DNA of 64,000 nucleotides. It comes from Sphingobacterium sp. UGAL515B_05 (GTDB taxonomy: Bacteria > Bacteroidota > Bacteroidia > Sphingobacteriales > Sphingobacteriaceae). The notes beneath the pieces were generated by a model. The model searched no databases, was not told the origin of the DNA, and saw only the letters and a program-made list of their open reading frames with translations. The DNA is taken from positions 1 through 64,000 of the forward strand of contig NZ_CP109907.1 of assembly GCF_033097525.1 (NCBI RefSeq). Reading direction: 5' to 3'. How positions within the stretch are numbered: position 1 is the first letter of the stretch; each line of letters opens with the position of its first letter. Of this stretch, positions 48,351 through 57,240 are shown one piece after another. A program made the translations under genes and the position numbers.

Positions 48351-49024
48351 TCGAGCTTACGAATCTCAGCAAGTCCTTTGGGCAGCATCAGGTACTTCAT
48401 GAAATTACGTATACATTTGACAGCAGAAAAGTATATGGTATTGTTGGTGAAAATGGCGCTGGAAAGACAACGCTATTTCGTTGTATTGCTGGACTGGAGA
48501 CGGCCACTGGAAGTATAAAGTCTACTATTGAACCTCTGAAAAACACGCTAGGTTACTTGACTTCGGATCCATATTTTCTGTCAAAGCTCACGGGCGAAGA
48601 GTATATTTATCTGCTGACCGATGCACGCGGTAAACAGATCAAAAACCTCAGTGAAAGAAATATTTTCGAGCTGCCCTTAAAGGAGTATGCGAGCGCCTAT
48701 TCCACGGGAATGAAAAAAAAACTAGCCCTGACAGCTACGTTGCTTCAGGACAATAATTATTATATCCTTGACGAACCTTTTAATGGCATCGATCTTCAAA
48801 GCAGCATTATTCTTACGGAAATTATTCTTCGCTTAAAAGCAATGGGTAAGACGATCTTAATTTCATCGCATATCTTTTCGACGCTAAAAGATACCTGCGA
48901 TGAAATCTTGGTACTCGAAAATGGCAGAATTAATAAATCTGTAAAAAAAGAGCAGTTCGGCGACTTTGAAAAGGAAATGAAAGAAAAAATACTACAAAAA
49001 GATATCGACAAATTATGGCTTTAG
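48347..49024 (+). CDS. ABC transporter ATP-binding protein
   Basis: A 225-residue single ATPase domain. Walker A is GENGAGKTTL, the signature is YSTGMKKKLALTATLLQ (Ser-Thr-Gly in place of Ser-Gly-Gly, as in many ABC-2-type exporters), Walker B is YYILDEPFNGID, and the H-loop is ISSHIF. It works with the membrane protein overlapping its start. An acetyltransferase gene follows 27 nt downstream in the same operon. Confidence 0.93.
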   Translation: MIELTNLSKSFGQHQVLHEITYTFDSRKVYGIVGENGAGKTTLFRCIAGLETATGSIKSTIEPLKNTLGYLTSDPYFLSKLTGEEYIYLLTDARGKQIKNLSERNIFELPLKEYASAYSTGMKKKLALTATLLQDNNYYILDEPFNGIDLQSSIILTEIILRLKAMGKTILISSHIFSTLKDTCDEILVLENGRINKSVKKEQFGDFEKEMKEKILQKDIDKLWL

Positions 49025-49051
49025 CATGCCGTAACACTTGAGATAAACAAT

Positions 49052-49594
49052 ATGGAAAAACACTTACCTATACTGGAAACTGAACGTTTAATTATCCGCC
49101 CAATACAGATGGAGGACGCAGCCTATTTTTTTGCAATGGATTCACAGCCGGAGGTTCATACCTTTTTGAATAACGAACCTGTTCAATCCATTGAGGAAAT
49201 GAAAAAAGTCATCGCGCATATTCTGCAACAATATGAAAAATACGGTATAGGTCGTCTAGGGGTCATTGAGAAATCAAGCAATCAATGGATAGGCTGGACG
49301 GGATTTAAATATATTGACGAATTGGAGAATGGGCGTATTGGATTTTTAGACCTTGGTTATCGTTTCAGAACGGAATCTTGGGGAAAAGGCTATGCAACAG
49401 AAGCCGCACAAGCATGCATGCAATATTACAAAGAACAGCTGACCCATTTTGAAGTACATGCCATCACACATACGGCAAACCTGGGATCAAGAAATGTCTT
49501 GGAAAAAGTAGGATTTCAGGTAACTGAGGAATTTCTTTTCGACCTATGGAATATTCCCTGTTATTGGTATGATCTGGCCATGCCTAGCGAATAA
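49052..49594 (+). CDS. GNAT-family N-acetyltransferase (RimJ/RimL-like)
   Basis: A 180-residue acetyltransferase with the GNAT pattern. The N terminus is LETERLIIRPIQMEDA, the acetyl-CoA site is YRFRTESWGKGYATEA, and the final motif is HTANLGSRNVLEKVGFQ, all as in the RimJ/RimL group. The acceptor is unknown. It is probably the last gene of the ABC operon, followed by a terminator. Confidence 0.9.
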   Translation: MEKHLPILETERLIIRPIQMEDAAYFFAMDSQPEVHTFLNNEPVQSIEEMKKVIAHILQQYEKYGIGRLGVIEKSSNQWIGWTGFKYIDELENGRIGFLDLGYRFRTESWGKGYATEAAQACMQYYKEQLTHFEVHAITHTANLGSRNVLEKVGFQVTEEFLFDLWNIPCYWYDLAMPSE

Positions 49595-49603
49595 ACTAAT
49601 TAT

Positions 49604-49628
49604 ATTAGTTTTAAAAACTAATTTTTTT
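49604..49628 (+). terminator. Terminator after the acetyltransferase gene
   Basis: An AT-rich 9-bp inverted repeat (ATTAGTTTT/AAAACTAAT) with a very short loop, followed by a run of T residues, 10 nt after the stop codon. The stem is weak in GC, so efficiency is uncertain. Confidence 0.5.
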
Positions 49629-49680
49629 AACTTTTCATAGTTTCACTGGGATAAAACAAAATGGTTTTGTATTTTTACAC

Positions 49681-49705
49681 GTTCGAATAAAATACTATTT
49701 CGAAC
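49681..49705. promoter_or_regulatory. Inverted repeat upstream of parC
   Basis: GTTCGAA at 49681-49687 and TTCGAAC at 49699-49705 form a perfect 7-bp inverted repeat with an 11-nt spacer. Each arm contains the palindrome TTCGAA, 18 bp apart centre to centre. It lies 38 nt before the parC start and could bind a regulator. Confidence 0.4.
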
Positions 49706-49742
49706 ATATCTGTATTGTACAATTTAATCTATTGCTGAGTAA

Positions 49743-52487
49743 ATGAGTGACGAAACGAACTTCCCAACGGAAGATAATCAAGAAGAACTGGGATCAGGAA
49801 AAACAGAGAGCGGAAGTCAGACGATACCTTTATCGGGACTATACGAAAACTGGTTTTTGGACTATGCTTCCTATGTTATCTTGGATAGAGCCGTACCACA
49901 TATAAATGACGGCTTAAAGCCCGTACAGCGTCGTATTCTCCATTCCCTAAAGGAAATGGATGATGGAAGATATAATAAAGCTGCTAACGTCATTGGTAAT
50001 ACAATGAAATATCACCCACATGGTGACGCTTCTATTGGCGATGCCATGGTACAATTGGGACAAAAGGATCTCCTAATTGATTGTCAGGGGAATTGGGGTT
50101 TCCCAATTACTGGAGATTCTGCGGCTGCCCCACGTTATATCGAGGGAAGATTATCCAAATTTGCAAATGAAGTTGTCTTCAATCCTGAAACGACAGAGTG
50201 GCAATTGAGTTATGATGGACGGAATCGCGAACCTGTTACCTTACCCGTAAAATTTCCTTTATTATTGGCGCAAGGTGCCGAAGGAATTGCTGTAGGACTG
50301 GCGACAAAGATTATGCCGCACAATTTCATTGAGCTCATTGACGGTTCAATTCAGGTATTAAACGGCGAGCGTCCCAATTTATTTCCAGACTTCCCTACAG
50401 GTGGTATGGCCGACGTTTCAAATTATAATGAGGGCCAGCGTGGCGGTAAAATCCGTGTACGTGCAAAAATTGAAGAACGCGACAAAAAGACGCTCGCAAT
50501 TACAGAAATCCCATTTGGAACAACGACTGGCGGTCTTATTGAAAGTGTGGTCACAGCCAATGATAAAGGGAAAATTAAGATTAAAAAAATCGAGGACAAC
50601 ACAGCAGGAAATGTGGAGATCATAGTGCATTTGGCGCCGGGGATATCTCCTGATGTAACCATTGATGCCCTATATGCCTTTACAGCCTGTGAAGTCTCCA
50701 TTTCACCTAATACCTGTGTCATCAAGGATGAGAAACCTCACTTTATGAGCGTAAATGATATTCTCATCGAGAATACCATAAACACTAAAAACTTATTGAA
50801 AAGAGAGTTGGAGATCCGTTTGAACGATCTTCAGGAGAAAATCTTCTTCAGTAGTTTATTAAAAATATTTATCCAGGAAGGAATGTACAAACATCCGGAT
50901 TATGAAAATGCAGGCGACTTCGAAATCGTGGTGCAGGTTCTAAATCGTTTGTTTGAACCTTTCTTCGATCAATTTTATCGCGAGATACGCCCCGAAGATT
51001 ACAAAAAATTGATCGATAAACCAATGAGCAGTATTACACGTTTCGACGTTAAAAAAGCGGACGAAATGATGAAAACGCTCGAGAATGAGATCAAGGAAGT
51101 CAAGCGTCATTTACGTCAATTGACAGAATATGCCATAGCGTGGTTTGAAAAATTACGTGAGAAATATAGTAAAGACCGCGAGCGTAAAACCGAACTGCGC
51201 ATATTCGATAAAGTAGAAGCGACCCAAGTTGCGCTAGCAAATGCCAAACTATATGTCAATCGCGAGGAAGGATTTATTGGCTCGGGTATGAAGAAAGATG
51301 AGTTTGTATGCGACTGTTCGGATATAGACGACATTATTGTATTCCGCGAGGATGGCAAGTATGTTGTCAGTAAAATCCAGGATAAAGTATTTGTCGGAAA
51401 AGGAATTATTCACGTTGCTGTTTTCAAAAAAGGTGATGAACGCACAATCTATAATGCAATCTACAAAGAAGGCGAAACTGGCACCAGTTACATCAAACGT
51501 TTCTCTGTGGTAGGTGTCACACGGGATAAGGAATATGATGTATCCAAAGGTTCCAAAGGATCTAAAATACTGTATTTCACAGCCAATCCAAACGGTGAAG
51601 CAGAAGTAGTCAACATACAGCTTAAACCGCACACAAAGTTGCGTAAGCTAAATTTTGACATGGACTTTGCCGAGATTGCAATCAAGGGCCGTGCTTCACA
51701 AGGAAATATTGTATCGAAATACCCCGTCAAAAAAATCAGTTTTAAAAGTTCTGGTGTCTCCACACTGGCAGGACGAAAAATATGGTATGACACCATCATG
51801 AAACGTTTAAACGCTGATGAGCGTGGCCAATACCTTGGTGAATTCGACGGTGATGATAAGATATTGGTGGTGCTTTCAGATGGTAGCTACGAATTATCAA
51901 ACTTTGATCTAAGCAACCACTTTGACGAGAAAATGATTCGGATCGAGAAATACTACCCGGACCATATCTATACAGTTGTGCATCAGGACGGCAAGAGCGG
52001 AACGTACTTTGTCAAACGTTTTAAATTTGACGATCAACCTATTGGAAAACGCATTTCCTTTATTAATGAAGATGCGGGATCTAAATTGGTATTGATGAGT
52101 AATGCGGCTGAACCGATGGTCAAATTGGAGATTTTAAAAGGTAAATCCCAAACGGAAGAAACTCTTGATCAACCTTTGACTGAAATCATCGATGTAAAAG
52201 GAATAAAAGCACAAGGTAATCGCCTATCTTTCCATACCGTAAAGTCAGTTACGCTATTAACAGCTGATGAAGATTTAAGTCAAAAAGATAAAGAAAAAGA
52301 AGTGGAAGCTCCTGCAATTACAGCAGAACAAACTACTGACAGCCCTGTAGAAACAACTGCTACCACAACAGCCATCCCGCTTAAAGAAGAAGGTGATTCC
52401 GCAGATAAAAATGATGACATCAAGTTGGAAATAACCAATCCAAATGACATCCAAATTGACGATAAAGGACAGATGGAAATGTTCTAA
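49743..52487 (+). CDS. parC: DNA topoisomerase IV subunit A (ParC)
   Basis: A 914-residue type IIA topoisomerase A subunit. The winged-helix/tower region carries VPHINDGLKPVQRRILHSL, the quinolone-region segment MKYHPHGDASIGDAMV, and the catalytic Arg131-Tyr132 in AAAPRYIEGRLSKFA. A coiled tower follows, then a beta-propeller-like C-terminal half and an acidic Thr/Ala-rich tail of about 70 residues. The blades lack a GyrA box (QRRGGKG), and the divergence from GyrA supports ParC. The subunit B gene is not adjacent. It decatenates daughter chromosomes. Confidence 0.9.
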   Translation: MSDETNFPTEDNQEELGSGKTESGSQTIPLSGLYENWFLDYASYVILDRAVPHINDGLKPVQRRILHSLKEMDDGRYNKAANVIGNTMKYHPHGDASIGDAMVQLGQKDLLIDCQGNWGFPITGDSAAAPRYIEGRLSKFANEVVFNPETTEWQLSYDGRNREPVTLPVKFPLLLAQGAEGIAVGLATKIMPHNFIELIDGSIQVLNGERPNLFPDFPTGGMADVSNYNEGQRGGKIRVRAKIEERDKKTLAITEIPFGTTTGGLIESVVTANDKGKIKIKKIEDNTAGNVEIIVHLAPGISPDVTIDALYAFTACEVSISPNTCVIKDEKPHFMSVNDILIENTINTKNLLKRELEIRLNDLQEKIFFSSLLKIFIQEGMYKHPDYENAGDFEIVVQVLNRLFEPFFDQFYREIRPEDYKKLIDKPMSSITRFDVKKADEMMKTLENEIKEVKRHLRQLTEYAIAWFEKLREKYSKDRERKTELRIFDKVEATQVALANAKLYVNREEGFIGSGMKKDEFVCDCSDIDDIIVFREDGKYVVSKIQDKVFVGKGIIHVAVFKKGDERTIYNAIYKEGETGTSYIKRFSVVGVTRDKEYDVSKGSKGSKILYFTANPNGEAEVVNIQLKPHTKLRKLNFDMDFAEIAIKGRASQGNIVSKYPVKKISFKSSGVSTLAGRKIWYDTIMKRLNADERGQYLGEFDGDDKILVVLSDGSYELSNFDLSNHFDEKMIRIEKYYPDHIYTVVHQDGKSGTYFVKRFKFDDQPIGKRISFINEDAGSKLVLMSNAAEPMVKLEILKGKSQTEETLDQPLTEIIDVKGIKAQGNRLSFHTVKSVTLLTADEDLSQKDKEKEVEAPAITAEQTTDSPVETTATTTAIPLKEEGDSADKNDDIKLEITNPNDIQIDDKGQMEMF

Positions 52488-52505
52488 TTCATACGTCTAT
52501 ACACG

Positions 52506-52537
52506 AAAAAGGCTCGAAAATTTATTCGAGCCTTTTT
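52506..52537 (+). terminator. Terminator of parC
   Basis: A perfect 13-bp stem (AAAAAGGCTCGAA/TTCGAGCCTTTTT) with a 6-nt loop and a trailing T-run, 18 nt after the stop. Confidence 0.9.
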
Positions 52538-52664
52538 TATGCTTAATCATCCTTCTATCCTTTATACTGTATGTATAGGTGTGACATATATCTGAAGACG
52601 TCTTTTACGCCATTTATTTCTACTTAAAGCTATTGTAGATAGGGTACTTTGATATCGCGTTTTA

Positions 52665-53180
52665 TTATCCTTTGAATTCTTTAAGGAATTTTTGAAGTTT
52701 TGGTGCAATAACAACCGAACAGAATGGATTTTCAGGATGGTCGTTGAAATAATTATGATGATAGTCCTCAGCGAGCCAAAATGTCGCAGCAGGCTCAACT
52801 GTTGTAACGATAGGATCTTCATACACATCTTCATTATCCAATTCGTCGATAAAATTCTTCGCTAAGATCTCCTGTTCTTCATTATGAAAAAATACAACCG
52901 ATCTATACTGCGTACCTACATCATTTCCCTGGCGGTTTAAAGTCGTTGGATTATGTGTCTTGAAGAATATTTTCAACAGGTCTTCATAGTTCACTAGCTC
53001 TTCATCATATTCGAGTTCGACAACCTCAACGTGGTCTGTCGTACCGGTACAAACCTGTTCATAAGTGGGATTATCAATGTTTCCGCCCATATATCCCGGT
53101 AATACGGATGTCACCCCTTCCGTGTTTTGGAAAATAACTTCTGTACACCAAAAACATCCTCCTCCAAATGTTGCTTTCAT
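52665..53180 (-). CDS. msrA: Peptide methionine sulfoxide reductase A
   Basis: A 171-residue MsrA. The active site is GGCFWCTE with catalytic Cys9. The GYMGGNIDNPTYEQVCTGTTDHVE segment (split here as GYMGG and TTDHVEVVELEYDEE) and a C-terminal CSVVIAP cysteine for regeneration are present. It repairs S-epimers of oxidised methionine. The frame extends 15 codons upstream to 53225, but the ATG at 53180 gives the standard cytosolic start. No msrB gene is adjacent. Confidence 0.94.
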   Translation of the reverse strand: MKATFGGGCFWCTEVIFQNTEGVTSVLPGYMGGNIDNPTYEQVCTGTTDHVEVVELEYDEELVNYEDLLKIFFKTHNPTTLNRQGNDVGTQYRSVVFFHNEEQEILAKNFIDELDNEDVYEDPIVTTVEPAATFWLAEDYHHNYFNDHPENPFCSVVIAPKLQKFLKEFKG

Positions 53181-53378
53181 ACTTTTTATAATCTTGCGTA
53201 TTTTAAACTTACTTTTTTCAAACATTATAGCCGACTTAATAGTTACGGCGAAAAATGTTTAGACAAATATAATTATTAATCGGCAATGATATACCCTGCT
53301 ATCATCACGAAAAATATCAGTTTACGTTCTACTCATCACCTGAGAATGAAGTACTCGCACCCCGCTCACCCTATTTTA

Positions 53379-54407
53379 TTAATAGTAGTGTTTTCCTTTA
53401 ATCAATAAATCTTGTTGTTTACTGTCACACACTGCATAGGAAAAACCTTGTTGCAGCGCATAAGCACCGTATTCACCTTTTTTATTTATTGCCAGGAATC
53501 CCACTTGAATTTCCTTTGCAATAGCAGGTTTCTTCTTCACGATACGCATAACAGCTTCCTTACAGGCATCTTCGGGTGAATACCCCTGACGCATCAATTC
53601 GACAACCAAAAAACTACCTACATTGCGTATAACCTCTTCTCCAACTCCGGTAGATGTAGCCCCTCCTACTTCATTATCAACATAAAGTCCGGCTCCAATA
53701 ATAGGGCTATCTCCTACCCGACCATGCATCTTGAAAGCCATACCACTGGTTGTACAAGCTCCGGAAATATTTCCATTGGCATCCAATGCCAACATACCGA
53801 TCGTATCGTGGTTATACTGGTTCCCTGGCAGACGTTCCACTGCAAAGGATTGATTTTCAATATTGGCTACAGGTTTGTATTTTTTCTCCTTTAACCATTC
53901 TTTCCAAGCCTTTTCACCTTCTGGCGTTAGAAGATTCTCTTCCTTAAAACCATTTTCTAACGCAAATTGCAATGCACCTTCGCCTACCAGCATCACGTGG
54001 GGTGTTTTCTCCATGACCATCCGCGCTACTGATATTGGATGTCCAATTTTTTCCATTCCAGCAACAGCACCACAGTTACCATCCGCATCCATGATACAAG
54101 CATCAAGTGTGACGTGACCATCGCGATCTGGATAACCACCTTTACCAACTGTCATATTTTTGAGATCAGCCTCGGGTACACGTACGCCTTGTTCAACGGC
54201 ATCCAATGCCTTACCACCTTTCGACAATATTTCCCAAGCGGCTTTATTTGCTGCAATTCCAAAGTCCCAAGTTGAAATTACAATAGGATATTTTTTAACA
54301 CTGCCCTTTGCTGCAATCGTCAATCCTTTCGCATCAAATGCTGTCAATGTCCCCATTGCCGTCGCAGCAATCAAACCTTGCCTAATAAAATCACGTCTTG
54401 AACTCAT
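53379..54407 (-). CDS. Tat-exported N-terminal-nucleophile hydrolase, glycosylasparaginase/isoaspartyl peptidase family
   Basis: A 342-residue protein. The N-terminal SRRDFIRQGLIAATAMG is a twin-arginine export signal. The autocleavage site is HDTIGMLALD, giving Thr202 as nucleophile, and the substrate-binding segment is GRVGDSPIIGAGLY, followed by STGVGEEVIR. These features fit N4-(beta-N-acetylglucosaminyl)-L-asparaginase (AspGlcNAc hydrolase), with isoaspartyl peptidase as the near alternative. A periplasmic location would suit breakdown of imported glycopeptides. It is monocistronic. Confidence 0.92.
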   Translation of the reverse strand: MSSRRDFIRQGLIAATAMGTLTAFDAKGLTIAAKGSVKKYPIVISTWDFGIAANKAAWEILSKGGKALDAVEQGVRVPEADLKNMTVGKGGYPDRDGHVTLDACIMDADGNCGAVAGMEKIGHPISVARMVMEKTPHVMLVGEGALQFALENGFKEENLLTPEGEKAWKEWLKEKKYKPVANIENQSFAVERLPGNQYNHDTIGMLALDANGNISGACTTSGMAFKMHGRVGDSPIIGAGLYVDNEVGGATSTGVGEEVIRNVGSFLVVELMRQGYSPEDACKEAVMRIVKKKPAIAKEIQVGFLAINKKGEYGAYALQQGFSYAVCDSKQQDLLIKGKHYY

Positions 54408-54826
54408 TTCCTTATTAATATTATATAAAACTATCGCTATTGATTAATCCGTCAAAAAACAATCAAAAAAATTGCCTTCAGTCTACCGAATACAAAAAAT
54501 TTCCATCATTGACTGCACAAAGGCATCGCTCTCTTTCTAGTGTATTGCACGACCTTACGTTACATCTGCCCCCAATCTACTTCATCGATATACGCCGGAA
54601 AATGCTATTCTACATTTTTACAGCTTCGTGTTAAACTGAAGAAGGATATTGACTTTACAATCAATAAGCAATATTACAAAATGGTTTTAGCAATTAGATA
54701 ATTTAATTAAAATTAAACCCAAACATTCGTTTTTTAGCAACATAACATTAAAATCACTTAAAAATCGACAATAAAAATTGACTTATATTATGAATTAATC
54801 CTATCTTTAGAAACAAACTAATTCGC
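54408..54826. other. Intergenic stretch with promoter candidate for the muropeptide locus
   Basis: About 420 nt, very AT-rich, without a credible gene; a 64-codon frame at 54440 has no protein character. Near the end, TTG (54778-54780), 21 nt, then TATCTTTA (54802-54809, one base from consensus) is the likely promoter of the NlpC/P60 gene. Confidence 0.5.
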
Positions 54827-56053
54827 ATGAAAAACACTCTTAAATTCGCTATTTTAGCTTATGCAAGCCTTATAGGTGTTGAAAGCAGTCAGGCGCAGCA
54901 GCTAGATTCCACGACTTATTTCAAGATCAAAGAGTTGCAAGAAAACGTAAAACGTGAATTCGCTCCCGATAAAAGAACCAAGATCGTAGCCATCCAAAAA
55001 GCGGATATAGCACAGAACCAATATGTACTTGAAACAACTGAAAAAGATGCTAAGTTCGTTTTAGAGCAAAAGGCAAAAGATATATCAGCCAATATTCAAG
55101 TACAGCTCTTGCCTGATGCAAGTGTAGGTGAAAAAACTACTGGAGTCATCAGGCTCTCCGTTGCAAATATGCGCACATTTCCAGATAATGCTGCGGAGCT
55201 AACCAGCCAAGTTTTATTGGGAACGCAAGTGGATCTTCTGCAAAAAAAGAGCGGCGACTATCGCGTGCGCACCCCCGATGGTTATATCGCATGGGTACCT
55301 ACTTCGTCCATTGAAGCGATGGACAAAACCATGCTGGCCAATTGGCGACAAGCAGAAAAAGTTATCTATACAGCGGAGTTTGGAAAATCCTATTCTGAAC
55401 CCAATGAAAAAAGCCAACGAGTGTCTGATCTCGTCTATGGCGACATCCTTCAGTTAAAAGGACAGAAAGGCAATTTTTATGAAATAGCATATCCGGACGG
55501 ACGTTTAGGTTATATTAAAAAATCAGAAAGTCAAACCTTAAAAAATTGGTTTGAAACGCGCCAGCCTACAGCGGAAAATATTATCGCCAGTGCAAAAACA
55601 ATGCTGGGCCTACCTTATTTGTGGGGGGGAACATCGGTAAAAGGTGTAGACTGCAGCGGTTTTACCAAAACAAGTTTTTTCATGAACGGCTTCGTAATTC
55701 CGAGAGATGCATCGCAACAAGTACTCGCAGGTGAAAAAATCGACATTTTAGATCAAGAAGGACATTTCGACCCTGAGAAAGCACTCAAAAATCTAAAACC
55801 GGCAGACTTACTGTTCTTTGCGGCAGGCAAAAACAGCAATCCTAATGCGCGTGTAACACATGTTGCACTCTATATCGGCAATGGAACTTTTATTCACGCT
55901 GCCGGATTGGTCCGGATCAACAGTATGCTTAAGGACGCTGCAAACTACGATGATTTCCAAACGCGGACTGTAGTTGCTGCCCGTCGTTACCTTGGCGCAC
56001 GGGATAGCGCAATACAGAAGGTCGTTGAAAGCAATTATTACAACAATAAATAA
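54827..56053 (+). CDS. NlpC/P60-family endopeptidase with SH3 domains
   Basis: A 408-residue secreted protein (signal ending ESSQAQ). Two SH3-like domains (about 104-165 and 180-235) precede an NlpC/P60 cysteine peptidase domain with GVDCSGF (catalytic Cys276), THVALYIGNG (His345) and FIHAAG (His357). Such enzymes cut gamma-D-Glu-L-diamino-acid bonds in peptidoglycan stem peptides. The dipeptide epimerase gene starts 8 nt downstream, so the product L-Ala-D-Glu would be handled by the next enzyme. This supports a muropeptide role. Confidence 0.93.
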   Translation: MKNTLKFAILAYASLIGVESSQAQQLDSTTYFKIKELQENVKREFAPDKRTKIVAIQKADIAQNQYVLETTEKDAKFVLEQKAKDISANIQVQLLPDASVGEKTTGVIRLSVANMRTFPDNAAELTSQVLLGTQVDLLQKKSGDYRVRTPDGYIAWVPTSSIEAMDKTMLANWRQAEKVIYTAEFGKSYSEPNEKSQRVSDLVYGDILQLKGQKGNFYEIAYPDGRLGYIKKSESQTLKNWFETRQPTAENIIASAKTMLGLPYLWGGTSVKGVDCSGFTKTSFFMNGFVIPRDASQQVLAGEKIDILDQEGHFDPEKALKNLKPADLLFFAAGKNSNPNARVTHVALYIGNGTFIHAAGLVRINSMLKDAANYDDFQTRTVVAARRYLGARDSAIQKVVESNYYNNK

Positions 56054-56061
56054 ACATAGTG

Positions 56062-57117
56062 ATGAGCAATCAATCTGAATGGATTAGTAAAGATTTTGGA
56101 ACCTTTAAATTGAGGTTTAGACCTTACACGCTAACTTTGCGCCATGTCTTCACTGTAGCTTCATTTAGTCGAAGCACAACACCGGTTGTATTGACCGAAC
56201 TAGAGTATGACGGCATTGTCGGTTATGGTGAAGCGAGTATGCCACCCTATCTTGGCGAATCGCAGGAAAGTGTCTTATCATTCCTTAATCAGATCGATCT
56301 GACAGGCTTCAACTCTCCTTTTCAAACCGAGGAGATTCTCCATTATATCGATCAGCTTGCATTGAAAAATACAGCAGCAAAAGCCGCTATTGATATTGCA
56401 TTACATGATATATTAGGGAAGATAATGAATCAACCTTATTATAAAATATGGGGATTAAATCCGGATCTTATCCCTCCGACATCCTATACTATTGGGATTG
56501 ATACGGAAGAAATGATCCGTAAAAAGGTGGCGGAAGCGGATCAATTTAAAATTTTGAAAGTCAAGCTGGGTCTCGATACGGATAAAATGATCATCGATAC
56601 TATCCGTCAGGTTACCGATCGACCATTATGTGCCGATGTCAATCAAGGTTGGAAAACACGTGAAGAGGCTCTCGAAATGGCACATTGGCTTGCAGAAAGA
56701 AATGTTTCTTTCTTGGAACAGCCGATGCCTAAGGAGCAGATAGACGACAATGCATGGCTTACTGAACATAGCCCTATCCCAACTATTGCCGACGAAGGAT
56801 GTCAACGTCTTGTGGATGTCCCCGCATTAAAGGGTGTGTATTCGGGTATCAACATCAAATTGATGAAATGTACTGGCATGCGGGAAGCCAAACGTATGGC
56901 TGAGCTTGCGCGTTCTCTGGAAATGAAAGTTATGATCGGTTGCATGACCGAAACATCCTGTGCAATCAGTGCAGCAGCACAACTCGCTCCCCTAACAGAC
57001 TGGGCTGATTTAGATGGTGCTTTATTGATCGGAAATGACATTTATGACGGTATGACCGTTGTCAATGGCAATTGCCTTCTTCCCGACCGTCCTGGAATTG
57101 GAATTTTAAGGAAATAA
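56062..57117 (+). CDS. L-Ala-D/L-Glu dipeptide epimerase
   Basis: A 351-residue enolase-superfamily enzyme (MLE subgroup). The catalytic KxK is Lys166/Lys168 (ILKVKLG), metal ligands are Asp192 (ADVNQ), Glu219 (FLEQP) and Asp244 (IADEG), and the second catalytic lysine is in INIKLMK (Lys266). The C-terminal EGCM-like segment (GCMTETSCAISAAAQLAPL) matches dipeptide epimerases that convert L-Ala-D-Glu to L-Ala-L-Glu in murein recycling. The ATG at 56062 is preferred to a GTG three bases earlier. It follows the NlpC/P60 gene in the same operon. Confidence 0.92.
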   Translation: MSNQSEWISKDFGTFKLRFRPYTLTLRHVFTVASFSRSTTPVVLTELEYDGIVGYGEASMPPYLGESQESVLSFLNQIDLTGFNSPFQTEEILHYIDQLALKNTAAKAAIDIALHDILGKIMNQPYYKIWGLNPDLIPPTSYTIGIDTEEMIRKKVAEADQFKILKVKLGLDTDKMIIDTIRQVTDRPLCADVNQGWKTREEALEMAHWLAERNVSFLEQPMPKEQIDDNAWLTEHSPIPTIADEGCQRLVDVPALKGVYSGINIKLMKCTGMREAKRMAELARSLEMKVMIGCMTETSCAISAAAQLAPLTDWADLDGALLIGNDIYDGMTVVNGNCLLPDRPGIGILRK

Positions 57118-57123
57118 CCCTAT

Positions 57124-57167
57124 ATTCAGTGCAATGTTTTTTTCTTAAAAAAAAGATTGCACTGAAT
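57124..57167 (+). terminator. Long hairpin between epimerase and susC genes
   Basis: Perfect 12-bp outer arms (ATTCAGTGCAAT at 57124-57135, complement at 57156-57167) enclose a T7 and an A8 tract that can pair inside. There is no outer T-run on the plus strand. It may slow or process transcripts between the peptidase/epimerase pair and susC rather than end them. Confidence 0.5.
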
Positions 57168-57240
57168 TGCTTTCGCAAGTTTGACCAACATCCGACAGCA
57201 CCAAAATATTAACAAACTAAATTAATCAATTCACACTTTT

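Noticed and set aside
49681-49705. LexA box before parC
   Set aside because: The repeat GTTCGAA-N11-TTCGAAC does not match the known LexA patterns, and parC is not a typical SOS gene.
54440-54634. 64-codon open frame in the gap before the NlpC/P60 gene
   Set aside because: No signal peptide, domain or promoter, in AT-rich intergenic DNA.
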